DNA from: Turnera subulata
Taxonomy: Eukaryota > Streptophyta > Magnoliopsida > Malpighiales > Passifloraceae
Assembly (NCBI GenBank): GCA_028386065.3
Contig: JAKUCV010003276.1
Coordinates: 62,001-126,000, forward strand
Reading direction: 5' to 3'
Length of the DNA stretch: 64,000 bases
Shown: piece by piece, positions 23,078-32,064 of the stretch
How positions within the stretch are numbered: position 1 is the stretch's first letter
Layout of the letters: every line of letters begins with the position of its first letter
Program-made: the position numbers and the translations under genes
The notes under the pieces: model-generated
Seen by the model: only the letters and a program-made list of their open reading frames with translations
The model's database searches: none
What the model was told of the DNA's origin: nothing

Positions 23078-24262
23078 ATGGCAAATCTTACATTACCTTC
23101 GGTAACTGTGGAAGAGATACTGGCGATGTTACCAATCAAATCCATTCACCGATTCAGACAACTCTCCAAGTCATGGTCCTCTTTCTTGGTCAGTTCAGAA
23201 TTCCAGAAGCTGAGAAACAAAAATTCCACACCCCCCGAAACCAACTTGGAGATGATCCTCCAATGTTCTGCTGTTGACGATGGCCATGTTATTGAATCAT
23301 TAGGTTGTCTTGGCAACGGAGAAGAACCTGTCCGGCTACAATTTCCGACAGATAAGTTCGTGAGGTTTTTGGGGTCATGCAACGGATTGGTTTGTGTAGC
23401 AGTACGTGATAATGAGTCAGGAGTTGAGGAGATAGTTGTCTGGAATCCTTTTACGGGCATCTACAGAAAATTGGGAGATATTGATCATGATCGTAGGATT
23501 TGTGCTTGTTGTTTTGGATACGACTCGGCGGCGGATGATTACAAGGTCTTTATAGCTAAAAGGAAAAGACAATACAGAAAGAAAAAGAAAACCAAGGACA
23601 AAAAGAGAAAGAAGACGAAAAACAAGGTTGAGATTTTCTCATTAAGGACAGGTTCCTGGAAGGAAGTGGACATTACATATGCCGGCAGCAGCTACGTGGA
23701 ACGTATCGCAGAAGAACATAAGGTGGGTCTATTCTTGAATGGAGCATTTCATTGGGAAGTCAGGACTGGTAGCATAATAAAAATCATAGCTTTTGATTTG
23801 GCCAAGGAGAAGTTTTATTATGTCCCCGTGCCGGAGGTTGTGCTGGAGGATACAAGGCTGGGGTGCACAGGATTGGGAGTTCTTGGAGAATATCTCTGCA
23901 CGTCTTTCTTTAAAAGATGCATTAATCGTACGTATTGCTTTGTTTTCGTAATGAAGGAATATTGCAAAGGGGAATCATGGGTTGTATTTTTTGGTTATTT
24001 TTATGTCGGATCTGTTGGTCATATAATTTTTAGGCGCGACTTCATACCTCAAGCTGTCAAAGAAGGTGGATACATGATACTGCACTTCCCAGGAGGGGTT
24101 CAACATATGCTGAAGTGCGAAGAAAGTGATGAGGAATTAATTATCAATGAGGAGGTTGGCAAAAAGGAGATCAAATTTTCGGAATTCCGGAAGACCATAG
24201 CTTATACAGAAGCTCTCACCTCCCCCTATGCTTCTCTTGAGACAAAGCAACTGCAGGTTTAG
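23078..24262 (+). CDS. F-box / F-box-associated (FBA) domain protein, intact
   Basis: A single-exon gene of 394 codons. Residues 4-45 (LPSVTVEEILAMLPIKSIHR, then FRQLSKSWSSFL) form the F-box that binds SKP1 in an SCF ubiquitin ligase. Residues 95-160 carry the FBA signature: FLGSCNGLVCVAV, VVWNPFTGIYRKL, FGYDSAADDYKVF. Later GSWKEV, GAFHWEV and FDLAKEKF continue the usual FBA pattern. The length is typical. I start at ATG 23078, because an upstream in-frame GTG (23057) is not a plant start. An odd lysine/arginine-rich run occupies residues 161-183, inserted after DDYKVFIA, and could act as a nuclear signal. It is purine-repeat-like DNA. The target protein is unknown. Copies at 28166-35654 and 60852-61064 are dead, so this is probably the only working member here. 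Confidence 0.9.
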   Translation: MANLTLPSVTVEEILAMLPIKSIHRFRQLSKSWSSFLVSSEFQKLRNKNSTPPETNLEMILQCSAVDDGHVIESLGCLGNGEEPVRLQFPTDKFVRFLGSCNGLVCVAVRDNESGVEEIVVWNPFTGIYRKLGDIDHDRRICACCFGYDSAADDYKVFIAKRKRQYRKKKKTKDKKRKKTKNKVEIFSLRTGSWKEVDITYAGSSYVERIAEEHKVGLFLNGAFHWEVRTGSIIKIIAFDLAKEKFYYVPVPEVVLEDTRLGCTGLGVLGEYLCTSFFKRCINRTYCFVFVMKEYCKGESWVVFFGYFYVGSVGHIIFRRDFIPQAVKEGGYMILHFPGGVQHMLKCEESDEELIINEEVGKKEIKFSEFRKTIAYTEALTSPYASLETKQLQV

Positions 24263-24540
24263 CTAACTAGACACCTTGAGCTGGGTCAATTAAGAGTCTG
24301 AATGGTACTTCTATTATTCTAGCACCTCAACTTTATTGCTTCCGGCGACTATTGCAATATCTATATATATTAGTGATGGGAGCTTTCTTCTGGGAGTATG
24401 ATATAATGCAAGCATTGCTTTCCAATCTCTATCAGTAGCTTTGTTTGTTCTTGATTTGCTCTTCAAATTACTTTTGTTCGCTTATCCTTCCAGGAGATAT
24501 AGTTTGTGAACCTGAGCTTTAACTAAGTTTTTTCTTTTAG
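24263..24540 (+). other. 3' flank of the F-box gene
   Basis: The sequence after the stop (gctaactagacaccttgag, then tgatataatgcaagc and a ctttgtttg..cttgatttgct string) is conserved behind all three F-box copies (24263, 35655, 61065). It is therefore part of the duplicated unit and probably contains the 3' UTR. Confidence 0.6.
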
Positions 24541-25085
24541 TTATTCTAACAAGAAATTTTATTAAGAAACCTAAAAAAATATTACAAGATATACATAATA
24601 ATATCACACAAGCACGCTGATTTACAGAAACGGCTATATACAGCATGCTCTAGTAGTCACTAGTTTACCTCAATCATATGGTATACGTCCAATCAAGGTA
24701 TACCCCCTTTTTTTAATTATCAATGACTGAGAATGTACATACAATACCAATTGGCTAATTGGGAAACAAACATTAAGTTTTCTAATATGCTTTTCATGGA
24801 TAGGACCACATGAAGAAAATGTTGAAAACTTGGAAAGAGCCGATGCTTTATCTTTTCTTGAGATTAGAAGCATTTGCCGGTAAGATATGGCAGAGATTAG
24901 TTGGATGATGATATTTGTCTTTGCTAAGTTATTGAGATCATGGATTGATGCCTTTTGCCTAAAATTGATGCATATGTGTATACAGGGACGGTGCCTATGC
25001 ATCCAAAGCTGTCTTTGTACAAGTAATTAGAGTGACTTGATATAGTAGAAACTAGCTGCATGCCCGTGCGTTGCTGCGGAAATTT
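24541..25085. other. Intergenic, no supported gene
   Basis: A minus-strand open frame (25002-24670) has no recognisable domain. The plus-strand string gctgcatgcccgtgcgttgc (25051-25070) looks like a repeat element end, but I could not place it. Confidence 0.45.
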
Positions 25086-25103
25086 TTAGTTGCCGTTAAT
25101 GTT

Positions 25104-25182
25104 TTTTTTGTACAGAAAAGTTTAGGTTAAGGGGAGGCTCCCCCAATCCAGACCAGGGCAAACCACCGGGCCCAGCGGGGGC
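25104..25182 (-). mobile_element. 79-bp retroposed tail with 18-bp target duplication
   Basis: ttagttgccgttaatgtt occurs at 25086-25103 and again at 25183-25200. Between them is a 79-bp GC-rich piece starting with a T run, i.e. poly(A)-tailed on the minus strand and ending ...ttctgtac plus A. It looks like the 3' end of a SINE or LINE. The family is not recognised. Confidence 0.8.
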
Positions 25183-25200
25183 TTAGTTGCCGTTAATGTT

Positions 25201-26100
25201 ATTTAGATAGATTCATGTTATTTCAAAAGTGTAATTACTGTTTTTTATTAGCTAATCAACATGCCAATTTACATATATAAAATTATATAAGGATATAAAT
25301 GTAATGGCATTGTAAATTTTGGGGCATTTAGTTTGTAGATACTTCTAGTTCTAATTCTTATTCTTCTATGGCCTTGCTTTTGTTACTTAATTTATATTTT
25401 CTCTTAATTTCTTTTTCGTATATATCTTTAATCCAGTTGTACGTATTGTTAGAGTTCCTTAATCAAGTTTAGGTAACAAATTTTATTTGATTCTCAAGAA
25501 AAAAATCAAACCTAAAGAGATAGAGTGAATAATATGGGATTGAAAAATTGATTTTGAAAATAAAAAACAACAACAAAAGGGAGGTATGGTTTGTGGGTGA
25601 GGAATGTTGAGGGGAAAAGAGTGGATAGAATGAATATTTTGCCAGTTGATTTGCCTTTGTAATAAAAAAATCTGCAAAGAAATCAATGCCCTGTATAGAA
25701 CCTCTTTTCTTCATCTCTCTTTCTCCCTTTTTATGCATTCCCTGTCTAAAATAGTGTATATTATTTGATTGGGTTAAAAATGGGTATCAGTTGGTTCACT
25801 GTTTCTGTTTGCTTTGATAAAAAAAATCTAAACAAGCATAGTTTGTAATATATAAATTTTCACTGAACAAATAGGGAAATACTTGCACTATTTTTGCATG
25901 ATTCGTTTAGATATATAGATTAATATGGTCCTTAACGAAGAGGCTGAAGACTCTTCAAGCATTTTTTAATTCCCTTCTTGTATTTTATGCAAACGATACT
26001 TTATTGATGACCATATTTACAATGATGGAAACTGTACAAGGAGAAGTACGTAGTTATCGCCTGAAGAAGACCAAAAAAAAAAAAGTAGATTAAAGGTTAC
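25201..26100. other. Intergenic, AT-rich, no supported gene
   Basis: Open frames on the minus strand (25738-25469) are low-complexity and lysine/phenylalanine-rich. Nothing recognisable. Confidence 0.5.
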
Positions 26101-26133
26101 ACATAAAGAAACACAGGTCAGCCTGCACGACAG

Positions 26134-26668
26134 TCAGGAAGGCTTTGCAAGCAAGCATGTGGAAACTGCTCTTGGGGCATCGCCATGATTTGAAAGGTTC
26201 AGCATTAGAGAAGCAAAGGATGCACTAAAGGGAAAGTTCTGTTGCAGAGACTTCAACCAGAGGGTGGCATGCACTATGATGTTGTTGACTAGACTATCGA
26301 CGTCTGAGCTGGTGTGTTTATAGATCCTCTTGTTACGTTCCAACCAAAGGGACCATAGAGCCACCTTACCTACAATCATCCAAGCAGCACGGCTAACATC
26401 ATAGGGTGATAGGAATGCCCACTGAAGAAGAAAATCATTCAAAGATGATGCCCACGGACCACCATCTGCATAATTTGCACCATACTCGCCATGAGAAGGG
26501 GCACCAAAGGAATAAGTGATCTTTTGCTTCCAGGATGGAATTACAAAAAACACAAGTGGAGTCTGCAAGAGATATTATACCACGATGTCTTAGAGCGTCT
26601 CTTGTAGGGATACCATTACTAATAGCAAGCCACAGCCAACATTCTATCTTGTGGGGAGTTAGAGCCAA
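26134..26668 (-). pseudogene. LINE ORF2 C-terminal fragment (zf-RVT)
   Basis: Two overlapping minus frames. The first (26668-26435) gives PHKIECWLWLAISNGIPTRD, RHRGIISLADSTCVFCN and HLFLWCPFSW, the zf-RVT domain. The second (26568-26134) gives WMIVGKVALWSLWLERNKRIY and ATLWLKSLQQNFPFSAS, the conserved tail after it. A frame change joins them. It is the end of an L1-type ORF2, truncated at the 5' side, with no RT left. Confidence 0.8.
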
Positions 26669-26699
26669 CCAGAGAGTGAAATCAAAAAATGCCTGCCAC

Positions 26700-27050
26700 T
26701 TTAAACAGTGAAAATCCCTGAGCGAACATGCGACAACGGCCAGTGATCAATTGAATGAGGTGGAAGACAGATGCTTGAAACTCCGGCTGTAGTAATTCCC
26801 TTCTTGTTGCGAACAAGATTCAGCATTAGAAATAACTTTAGACGCAATGAAAGGAAAAGTATGTTGAAGAGCCTTGATCCAAAAGGTAGCATGGATAAGA
26901 GCCGAGCAATCCTTGGGTTTAGCAATACAAAACGTACCTCCACTTAAATTTGATTTAGGCCAATACCTATTACACAGGCTTTTGACAAAAAATTGACACA
27001 CAATCCGGATACTGCTCATAAGGTTTAACAAGCCATTTAGGTCAGTAGGG
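26700..27050 (-). pseudogene. LINE ORF2 C-terminal tail fragment
   Basis: Minus frames read ALIHATFWIKALQHTFPFIASKVISNAES, matching the ORF2 tail of the intact LINE (HASFWIRALQPEFPFSTSMILSNAE). Only about 60 codons are recognisable. It sits next to the previous fragment and is probably a separate insertion of the same family. Confidence 0.65.
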
Positions 27051-27091
27051 GGGACTAAAATCGTATCATCTGTATCATTTATCTCCCTTTT

Positions 27092-27361
27092 GTGTATTTA
27101 GCTCTACCTTTAGGCGCGAATGTGCGCCTCGCAAAACACTGGGCTCCGGTGACTTTAATAGTTTCATTCGAAACTCCATACTTGGAAGGGACGGCTTTTG
27201 TCTTTTGCTTGAAGGTTGGTGCTGCTCAAAGCCTCCTTCCTTTCTTACTGCTATATTATCTCACCATGTTTAGACTCCCGGTGGCTGTAGCTAAAAAACT
27301 GGTCCGTATACACCCAAATTTTCTTCGGGAGGTGTGGGTGAAAATTGAAAACTACGATTAA
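27092..27361 (+). pseudogene. LINE RT thumb-region fragment, plus strand
   Basis: The frame has LALPLGANVRLAKHWAPV, then YLTMFRLPVAVAKKLVRIHPNF, the region just after the RT catalytic domain in L1 ORF2 (compare YLGLPLGSNMKRVNAWNPIV and FKLPVAVAKKLTSI in the intact LINE). The orientation is opposite to the neighbouring fragments. The middle part is out of frame. Confidence 0.7.
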
Positions 27362-27519
27362 TTGCCGGGAACTCGTTTTTGCACTCCCTTTACACATTTG
27401 TTTAAATGACAAAAATATTCTTACTAAAAACATGTTAACTTTAAATTTTTAATCTTTACCCGTATCCATAGTTTTCTTTCTTCCTCTCTCTCATCAAAGA
27501 GAGCTTCTGACTTTTATTT

Positions 27520-27720
27520 ATTTATTTTAAGCCACAGTTTTCATATGTACACATATGGGACCATTTTTATGCATCAAGCAGAACCCACTACTACTTGATA
27601 TCAAAATTTTAAAATTTAAGTATAGCTATCGCACGCAATGCCTCTAAAACTTACCCAAACTAATATGAATAAATGTCTGAGACAAAAAAAAAAATCAGCT
27701 TACAATAGTACCTCATACTT
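27520..27720. repeat. Spacer segment repeated at 56885-57080
   Basis: Shared strings include catatgtac, tttttatgcat, acttgatatcaaaattttaa, gcaatgcctctaaaa and gagacaaaaaaaaaaa followed by atcagctta. It lies in front of F-box copy 2, and the partner lies in front of the copia/F-box copy 3 locus. It is part of the F-box duplication unit. Confidence 0.75.
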
Positions 27721-27780
27721 TGAAAATTTTGCTAACTAACAAAATTTCAGAATTGTTGGTTTAAATCACCTACAATCTAG

Positions 27781-28165
27781 TGAATTGCTCGGCAAACATT
27801 ACATGATTATAGAAAGTAGTAAATTGTGCATATTCTCCTAAATTACATCTTGTACGTTGGTGACTAATTCCACTAATCTACCACAAGAGCAAAAAGTAGT
27901 TTTTCCTTTTCTTTCTCTTTTTCTATCTTTGGAAACGAGTAAAACTAATTGTTTACAGGTCATATAGAGTTTCTTAACTAGAGCTGGCGAAAGAAAACTT
28001 TTTACTTGGGACAGAAGAAGTTCAATGTTAATCCTTGGCTTAAGGAACAAGCAGGAAGGATCAATCAATTAATATATCACGCTCCTTCAATAACAATATG
28101 GCTAGTGTAACCCTAGCTAGCTACCACAAAAAAACTTGGCCATAGGTGTGCTCTCTAGTCTGTAC
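27781..28165 (+). promoter_or_regulatory. Upstream region of F-box copy 2
   Basis: Matches 22597-23077 in front of the intact F-box gene: aaacattacatgatta, agaaagtagtaaattgt, ctaccacaagag, aactaattgttta, taggtgtgctctctagtctgtaca. It contains a single promoter repeat instead of two. It leads straight to the interrupted start codon. Confidence 0.7.
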
Positions 28166-28167
28166 AA

Positions 28168-28183
28168 TGGCAAATCTTACATT
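28168..28183. repeat. Target-site duplication, left of full-length LINE
   Basis: tggcaaatcttacatt, identical to 34497-34512. It is the start-codon region of the F-box gene. Confidence 0.93.
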
Positions 28184-28324
28184 TTTGATGCTAAACGAGA
28201 TTTTTATTGATGTTTAAGACTTATTTACAAAGGGAGTGATATCACAGGTAATAAAAATGGGCACAACTGAGATCAACTGCTGGAAGCAACTGCTGCAGGC
28301 GTGTACTGCAGATGAGTGAATTGA

Positions 28325-31300
28325 TTACAGTGCCATGAGCATCTTGAAATTCCTCTTGGGTCCTCTCCAACCTTTTATAGTCTCGGCGTTGGAAAGAATC
28401 ATGGACGTGCTAAAAGGAAACTCTGGCTGTAAGGCTCGAATCCAAAATGATGCATGAGCCAAAGCCAAGTCTGCAACTTTATCTATCTCTGCTGAAATGT
28501 TGTGAAAAATCCTGCGGTTCCTTTCAAGCCATATTGATCTAAGAGTAGAAGCACCAATCAAGAACCAATAGGACCGGCTGCAATTGTAGGGGGAGATGAA
28601 AGTCCATTGAGCAATAAAGTCGGCTAGTGAATCAGGTATACACCAATAAACCCCCCACCAGCTACATAATCTAGACCAAATTCTCCATGACACAGAGCAA
28701 GTCAATAATAGATGGTCCCCTGTTTCAAGGACAGAATTACAAAGAGGACATAAGGAGTCAGCCAATGTGATAATTCCTCTGCTCCTAAGATTATCCTTGG
28801 AAGGTATGCCATTACACAATGCAAGCCATAACCAGCACTCCACTTTAAAAGGAGTTAAAGAAAACCAAATAAATGGTTTGTCTCTTCGGTAACCAAGCTG
28901 GGAATAAATGAAAGATCTCCCTGACTTAACCGAATATGAGTAATCGTGGGAGTGCATCCATAACCTGCTATCTGACTTTGAGGGCTGCTTTTGAACATTA
29001 TCCACAATACTTCGCAGGTTTACTACATCACCAGCTTCCCACTCCCATAGAGAACGACGCCAAGCCGAGGTCCAGAGAGGTTCCTGATTAGTGAGCTCCA
29101 TGCAGTCTTTAACGGACATATCCTTGCAAGTGGATAGCATGAAAAGTCTGGGAAACAGCTCTTTGAAGGCGCCATTGCCAGCCCAGTCATCCCCCCAAAA
29201 GTTTACTTTGTCACCCATACCAACCTGAATAGAAGATTCACTAAGAAGTGCAATCCCTGATTGACTTGCATTTGATCCCGAGTGAGTGATATCAGCCCAT
29301 ACCGGGGAACATTTTCTTGTCAAAAAAGTCGGGCATAAGTCTGAACTATTGGCTAGGCACTTGTTTCGTATCAAAGGCTTCCACAACTTTTCAATGGAAC
29401 TAGTGTAGCACCATAACCACTTAAATAATAGGCATTGATTCATAATTTTCAAGTCAATAATACCTAGGCCTCCAGCATCTTTAGGGATAGCTATTTTCCT
29501 CCAAGCTACAAGACATGTCTTCCTAGAACCCTCTAGGCCACTCCAAAAGAAGTGCCGAATAATGGATGTCAATTTCTTTGCGACAGCCACAGGGAGTTTG
29601 AAAAGAGACATGTAGTAGGTCGGCAGTCCACATAAAACTGATTTAATTAGTGTAGTTCTCCCACCAATTGATAAGAACCTACCTCTCCAACTTTTCAATC
29701 GGTTCCTGAATTTGTCCACAATGGGATTCCATGCATTCACTCTTTTCATGTTTGAACCTAGAGGGAGGCCTAGGTATGTAAATGGAAAGCATTCAGCCTT
29801 GCTATGGAGTCTACCTGCCATCACCTCCACCTGTTGTTGTCTCAAACCAACTCCAAGTACACTGCTTTTAAAAAAATTGATACTAAGGCCTGACAGAACC
29901 TCAAATACTCGGAGACACCTCTTCAGATTTAACAGACAAGATAAATCAGTTGTGGAGAATAATATTGTGTCGTCTGCATATTGTAGAATTGAGACCGGAA
30001 TATCATTGACAGTAACAGGGCGGATCAGGTCTAATGATGTTGCATTTGAGATGATAGAAGATAGACCTTCAGCTGTAAGAATAAACAGGAAAGGTGAGAG
30101 GGGATCACCTTGTTTAAGTCCACGGCCCATTGTGAATTCTTCTGATGGTGACCCGTTAATTAGGACTGAAAGCCTAGAGGAAGATAAGCACTCCATACAC
30201 CAGTCACGCCATCTGTTACTAAAACCCATTGCCTCTAAAACTTGTAGTAAATAGCTCCAACTGACAGAGTCATATGCTTTTTTAAAATCAAGTTTCCACA
30301 CAATAGCTTGTTCATTGCGACTCCTCAAGCTATGCACAATTTCATTGGCTAGTGAAGCACTATCCAAAATACATCTGCCTTCAATAAAACCGGATTGTTG
30401 CTGCCCTACAAGCTTCGGGATTACACTTTTCAACCTCAATGCCAGGACTTTAGATATGATCTTGTACAGACCATTAACAAGTGTGATAGGCCTGTAATCA
30501 TCAAAGGATAAGTCACCAGACTTCTTTGGTATGAGGGTAGTATAAGCAGTGTTGGCACCTTTGGGAAGTTTAGCATTCCAGAAGAAGTAAAGTTCCATAT
30601 CAAGCAAGTCTTGTTTCAAGAACTCCCAACACCTCTTGTAGAATGAGAAGTTAAATCCGTCGGGGCCCGGTGCCTTGGAGCTGTCACAGCTCCAAATAGC
30701 TTCTTTAAGCTCTTCCATGGTGATGACCCTGTCCAAATAGGCAATATCCGTAGGACTCAACTTTGAGAAGTGAAGGTTTCCAATAGTAGGCCTCTGGTGG
30801 CAATTCTGTGAATACAAGTTAGAAAAGAATTCACATGCTAACTCCTTGATTTTTGGGGAGTCGGTGACAGGATTGCCATTGACCATGATCTTCTCAATTC
30901 TATTTTTCCGGCCCCGATTACATGCTGAGATATGGAAAAATTTTGTGTTGCGATCCCCAGGTCTACACCATTTGATGCGTGATTTCTGTCTCCACAATAC
31001 ATCCAGATGTTTTGATCTGTCGTCAAGGTCCCTCCTTAGCTCATGCATATTTTGGATTTCCTGGGAAGATAAATTACGGGTTTCAGCAGCCTTATCCAGT
31101 GCATCTATCTCAATTTGGATATTCTCAATATCTTTGTTTACCCTTCCAAATACATTATTATTCCATCTAGCAAGTAGTCTTCGCACAAGACTCAACTTCT
31201 TCAAAAGATTGTATTTTCCAGGAAACATAAGACAAGCCTCATCCCACATTTGTTTCACAATCTCATTGAAACCGGGATAATCCCACCACATATCATGGAA

Positions 31301-32023
31301 TCGGAATGGTCTCCACCCTTGATCACTAAGGTCCTGTGAGAGAATTAATGGGACATGATCTGACAATTGCTTGCTACCCGATTTCAATGTGAGAAAGGGG
31401 AACATGGTGGTCCATTCTGCTACAGTAAGAATTCTATCGATGTGGCTTGCAGCTCTGGTATTGCCCCAAGTGAATAATCTATCAGAGAGCTTGATTTCCA
31501 TCAGGTTCATGGTATCAATAAATTCTCTAAAAAATTCGGCACCCCTACGACAAACTCTCCCACTCTTTCTGTCTGAAGGTAGGAGGGTTTCATTAAAATC
31601 TCCCATCACCAACCAAGGTGATGTGAGTGACTGCATCAGTGCAATAATCTCCTCAAACAAATATCTCCGTTGCTCAAGGGAAGTATCACCGTACACGCCA
31701 CAGACTATGACAGTTTGGTTTTGTTGGATAAGTCTTCCCTCTACTACAACCCACTGGTCTGCTTTCTCTATACGATTAGCCTGAAAAAAGCTAGTATCCC
31801 ATATCAGAAGCATACCACCCGACAATCCCCAAGCATCCATCGAAGTAAAATCTATACTGCCATTGCTCCAAACCTTGTGACAAAAGTGGAGATTAATATC
31901 CGAAGTTTTAGTCTCGCTGAGGAAGAGAAAATTCGCGCTGTGTTTGGCAACCAGTTTTCGAACATCACTCTGTTTTCTCGCTGAACAAATGCCTCTAACA
32001 TTCCAGCTAATCAAACTAATCAT
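28325..32023 (-). CDS. LINE ORF2 protein: endonuclease, reverse transcriptase, zf-RVT
   Basis: An uninterrupted frame of 1232 residues. It has an N-terminal endonuclease with N8 (ISWNVRG), E37 (LSETK), GDFNE at 141-145 and SDH at 221-223. RT follows (about 480-760), with YRPITLVNGLYKIISKVLA, LDFKKAYDS, GLKQGDPLSPFLF and the catalytic YADD (ILQYADDTILF). A C-terminal zf-RVT domain has VECWLWLALCNGIPS, CPLCNSVLE and HLLLTC, followed by the tail HASFWIRALQPEFPF. It would carry out target-primed reverse transcription in the nucleus with its own RNA. All catalytic residues I can check are present, so this protein could be active. It has no RNase H domain. It lies 41 bp behind ORF1, so translation likely needs re-initiation or an internal start. 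Confidence 0.93.
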   Translation of the reverse strand: MISLISWNVRGICSARKQSDVRKLVAKHSANFLFLSETKTSDINLHFCHKVWSNGSIDFTSMDAWGLSGGMLLIWDTSFFQANRIEKADQWVVVEGRLIQQNQTVIVCGVYGDTSLEQRRYLFEEIIALMQSLTSPWLVMGDFNETLLPSDRKSGRVCRRGAEFFREFIDTMNLMEIKLSDRLFTWGNTRAASHIDRILTVAEWTTMFPFLTLKSGSKQLSDHVPLILSQDLSDQGWRPFRFHDMWWDYPGFNEIVKQMWDEACLMFPGKYNLLKKLSLVRRLLARWNNNVFGRVNKDIENIQIEIDALDKAAETRNLSSQEIQNMHELRRDLDDRSKHLDVLWRQKSRIKWCRPGDRNTKFFHISACNRGRKNRIEKIMVNGNPVTDSPKIKELACEFFSNLYSQNCHQRPTIGNLHFSKLSPTDIAYLDRVITMEELKEAIWSCDSSKAPGPDGFNFSFYKRCWEFLKQDLLDMELYFFWNAKLPKGANTAYTTLIPKKSGDLSFDDYRPITLVNGLYKIISKVLALRLKSVIPKLVGQQQSGFIEGRCILDSASLANEIVHSLRSRNEQAIVWKLDFKKAYDSVSWSYLLQVLEAMGFSNRWRDWCMECLSSSRLSVLINGSPSEEFTMGRGLKQGDPLSPFLFILTAEGLSSIISNATSLDLIRPVTVNDIPVSILQYADDTILFSTTDLSCLLNLKRCLRVFEVLSGLSINFFKSSVLGVGLRQQQVEVMAGRLHSKAECFPFTYLGLPLGSNMKRVNAWNPIVDKFRNRLKSWRGRFLSIGGRTTLIKSVLCGLPTYYMSLFKLPVAVAKKLTSIIRHFFWSGLEGSRKTCLVAWRKIAIPKDAGGLGIIDLKIMNQCLLFKWLWCYTSSIEKLWKPLIRNKCLANSSDLCPTFLTRKCSPVWADITHSGSNASQSGIALLSESSIQVGMGDKVNFWGDDWAGNGAFKELFPRLFMLSTCKDMSVKDCMELTNQEPLWTSAWRRSLWEWEAGDVVNLRSIVDNVQKQPSKSDSRLWMHSHDYSYSVKSGRSFIYSQLGYRRDKPFIWFSLTPFKVECWLWLALCNGIPSKDNLRSRGIITLADSLCPLCNSVLETGDHLLLTCSVSWRIWSRLCSWWGVYWCIPDSLADFIAQWTFISPYNCSRSYWFLIGASTLRSIWLERNRRIFHNISAEIDKVADLALAHASFWIRALQPEFPFSTSMILSNAETIKGWRGPKRNFKMLMAL

Positions 32024-32064
32024 GGATTAAATATAACTCTGAGGTGACCATCCTGATTGCACCG

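Noticed and set aside
24670..25002. 110-codon minus-strand frame downstream of the F-box gene
   Set aside because: No recognisable domain, no conserved partner and no clear gene signals.
25051..25076. gctgcatgcccgtgcgttgc string, possible MITE or Helitron end
   Set aside because: It looks like a repeat fragment, but no partner end or TSD could be found.
29712..30254. 180-codon plus-strand frame
   Set aside because: It is the complement of the intact LINE ORF2 reverse transcriptase.
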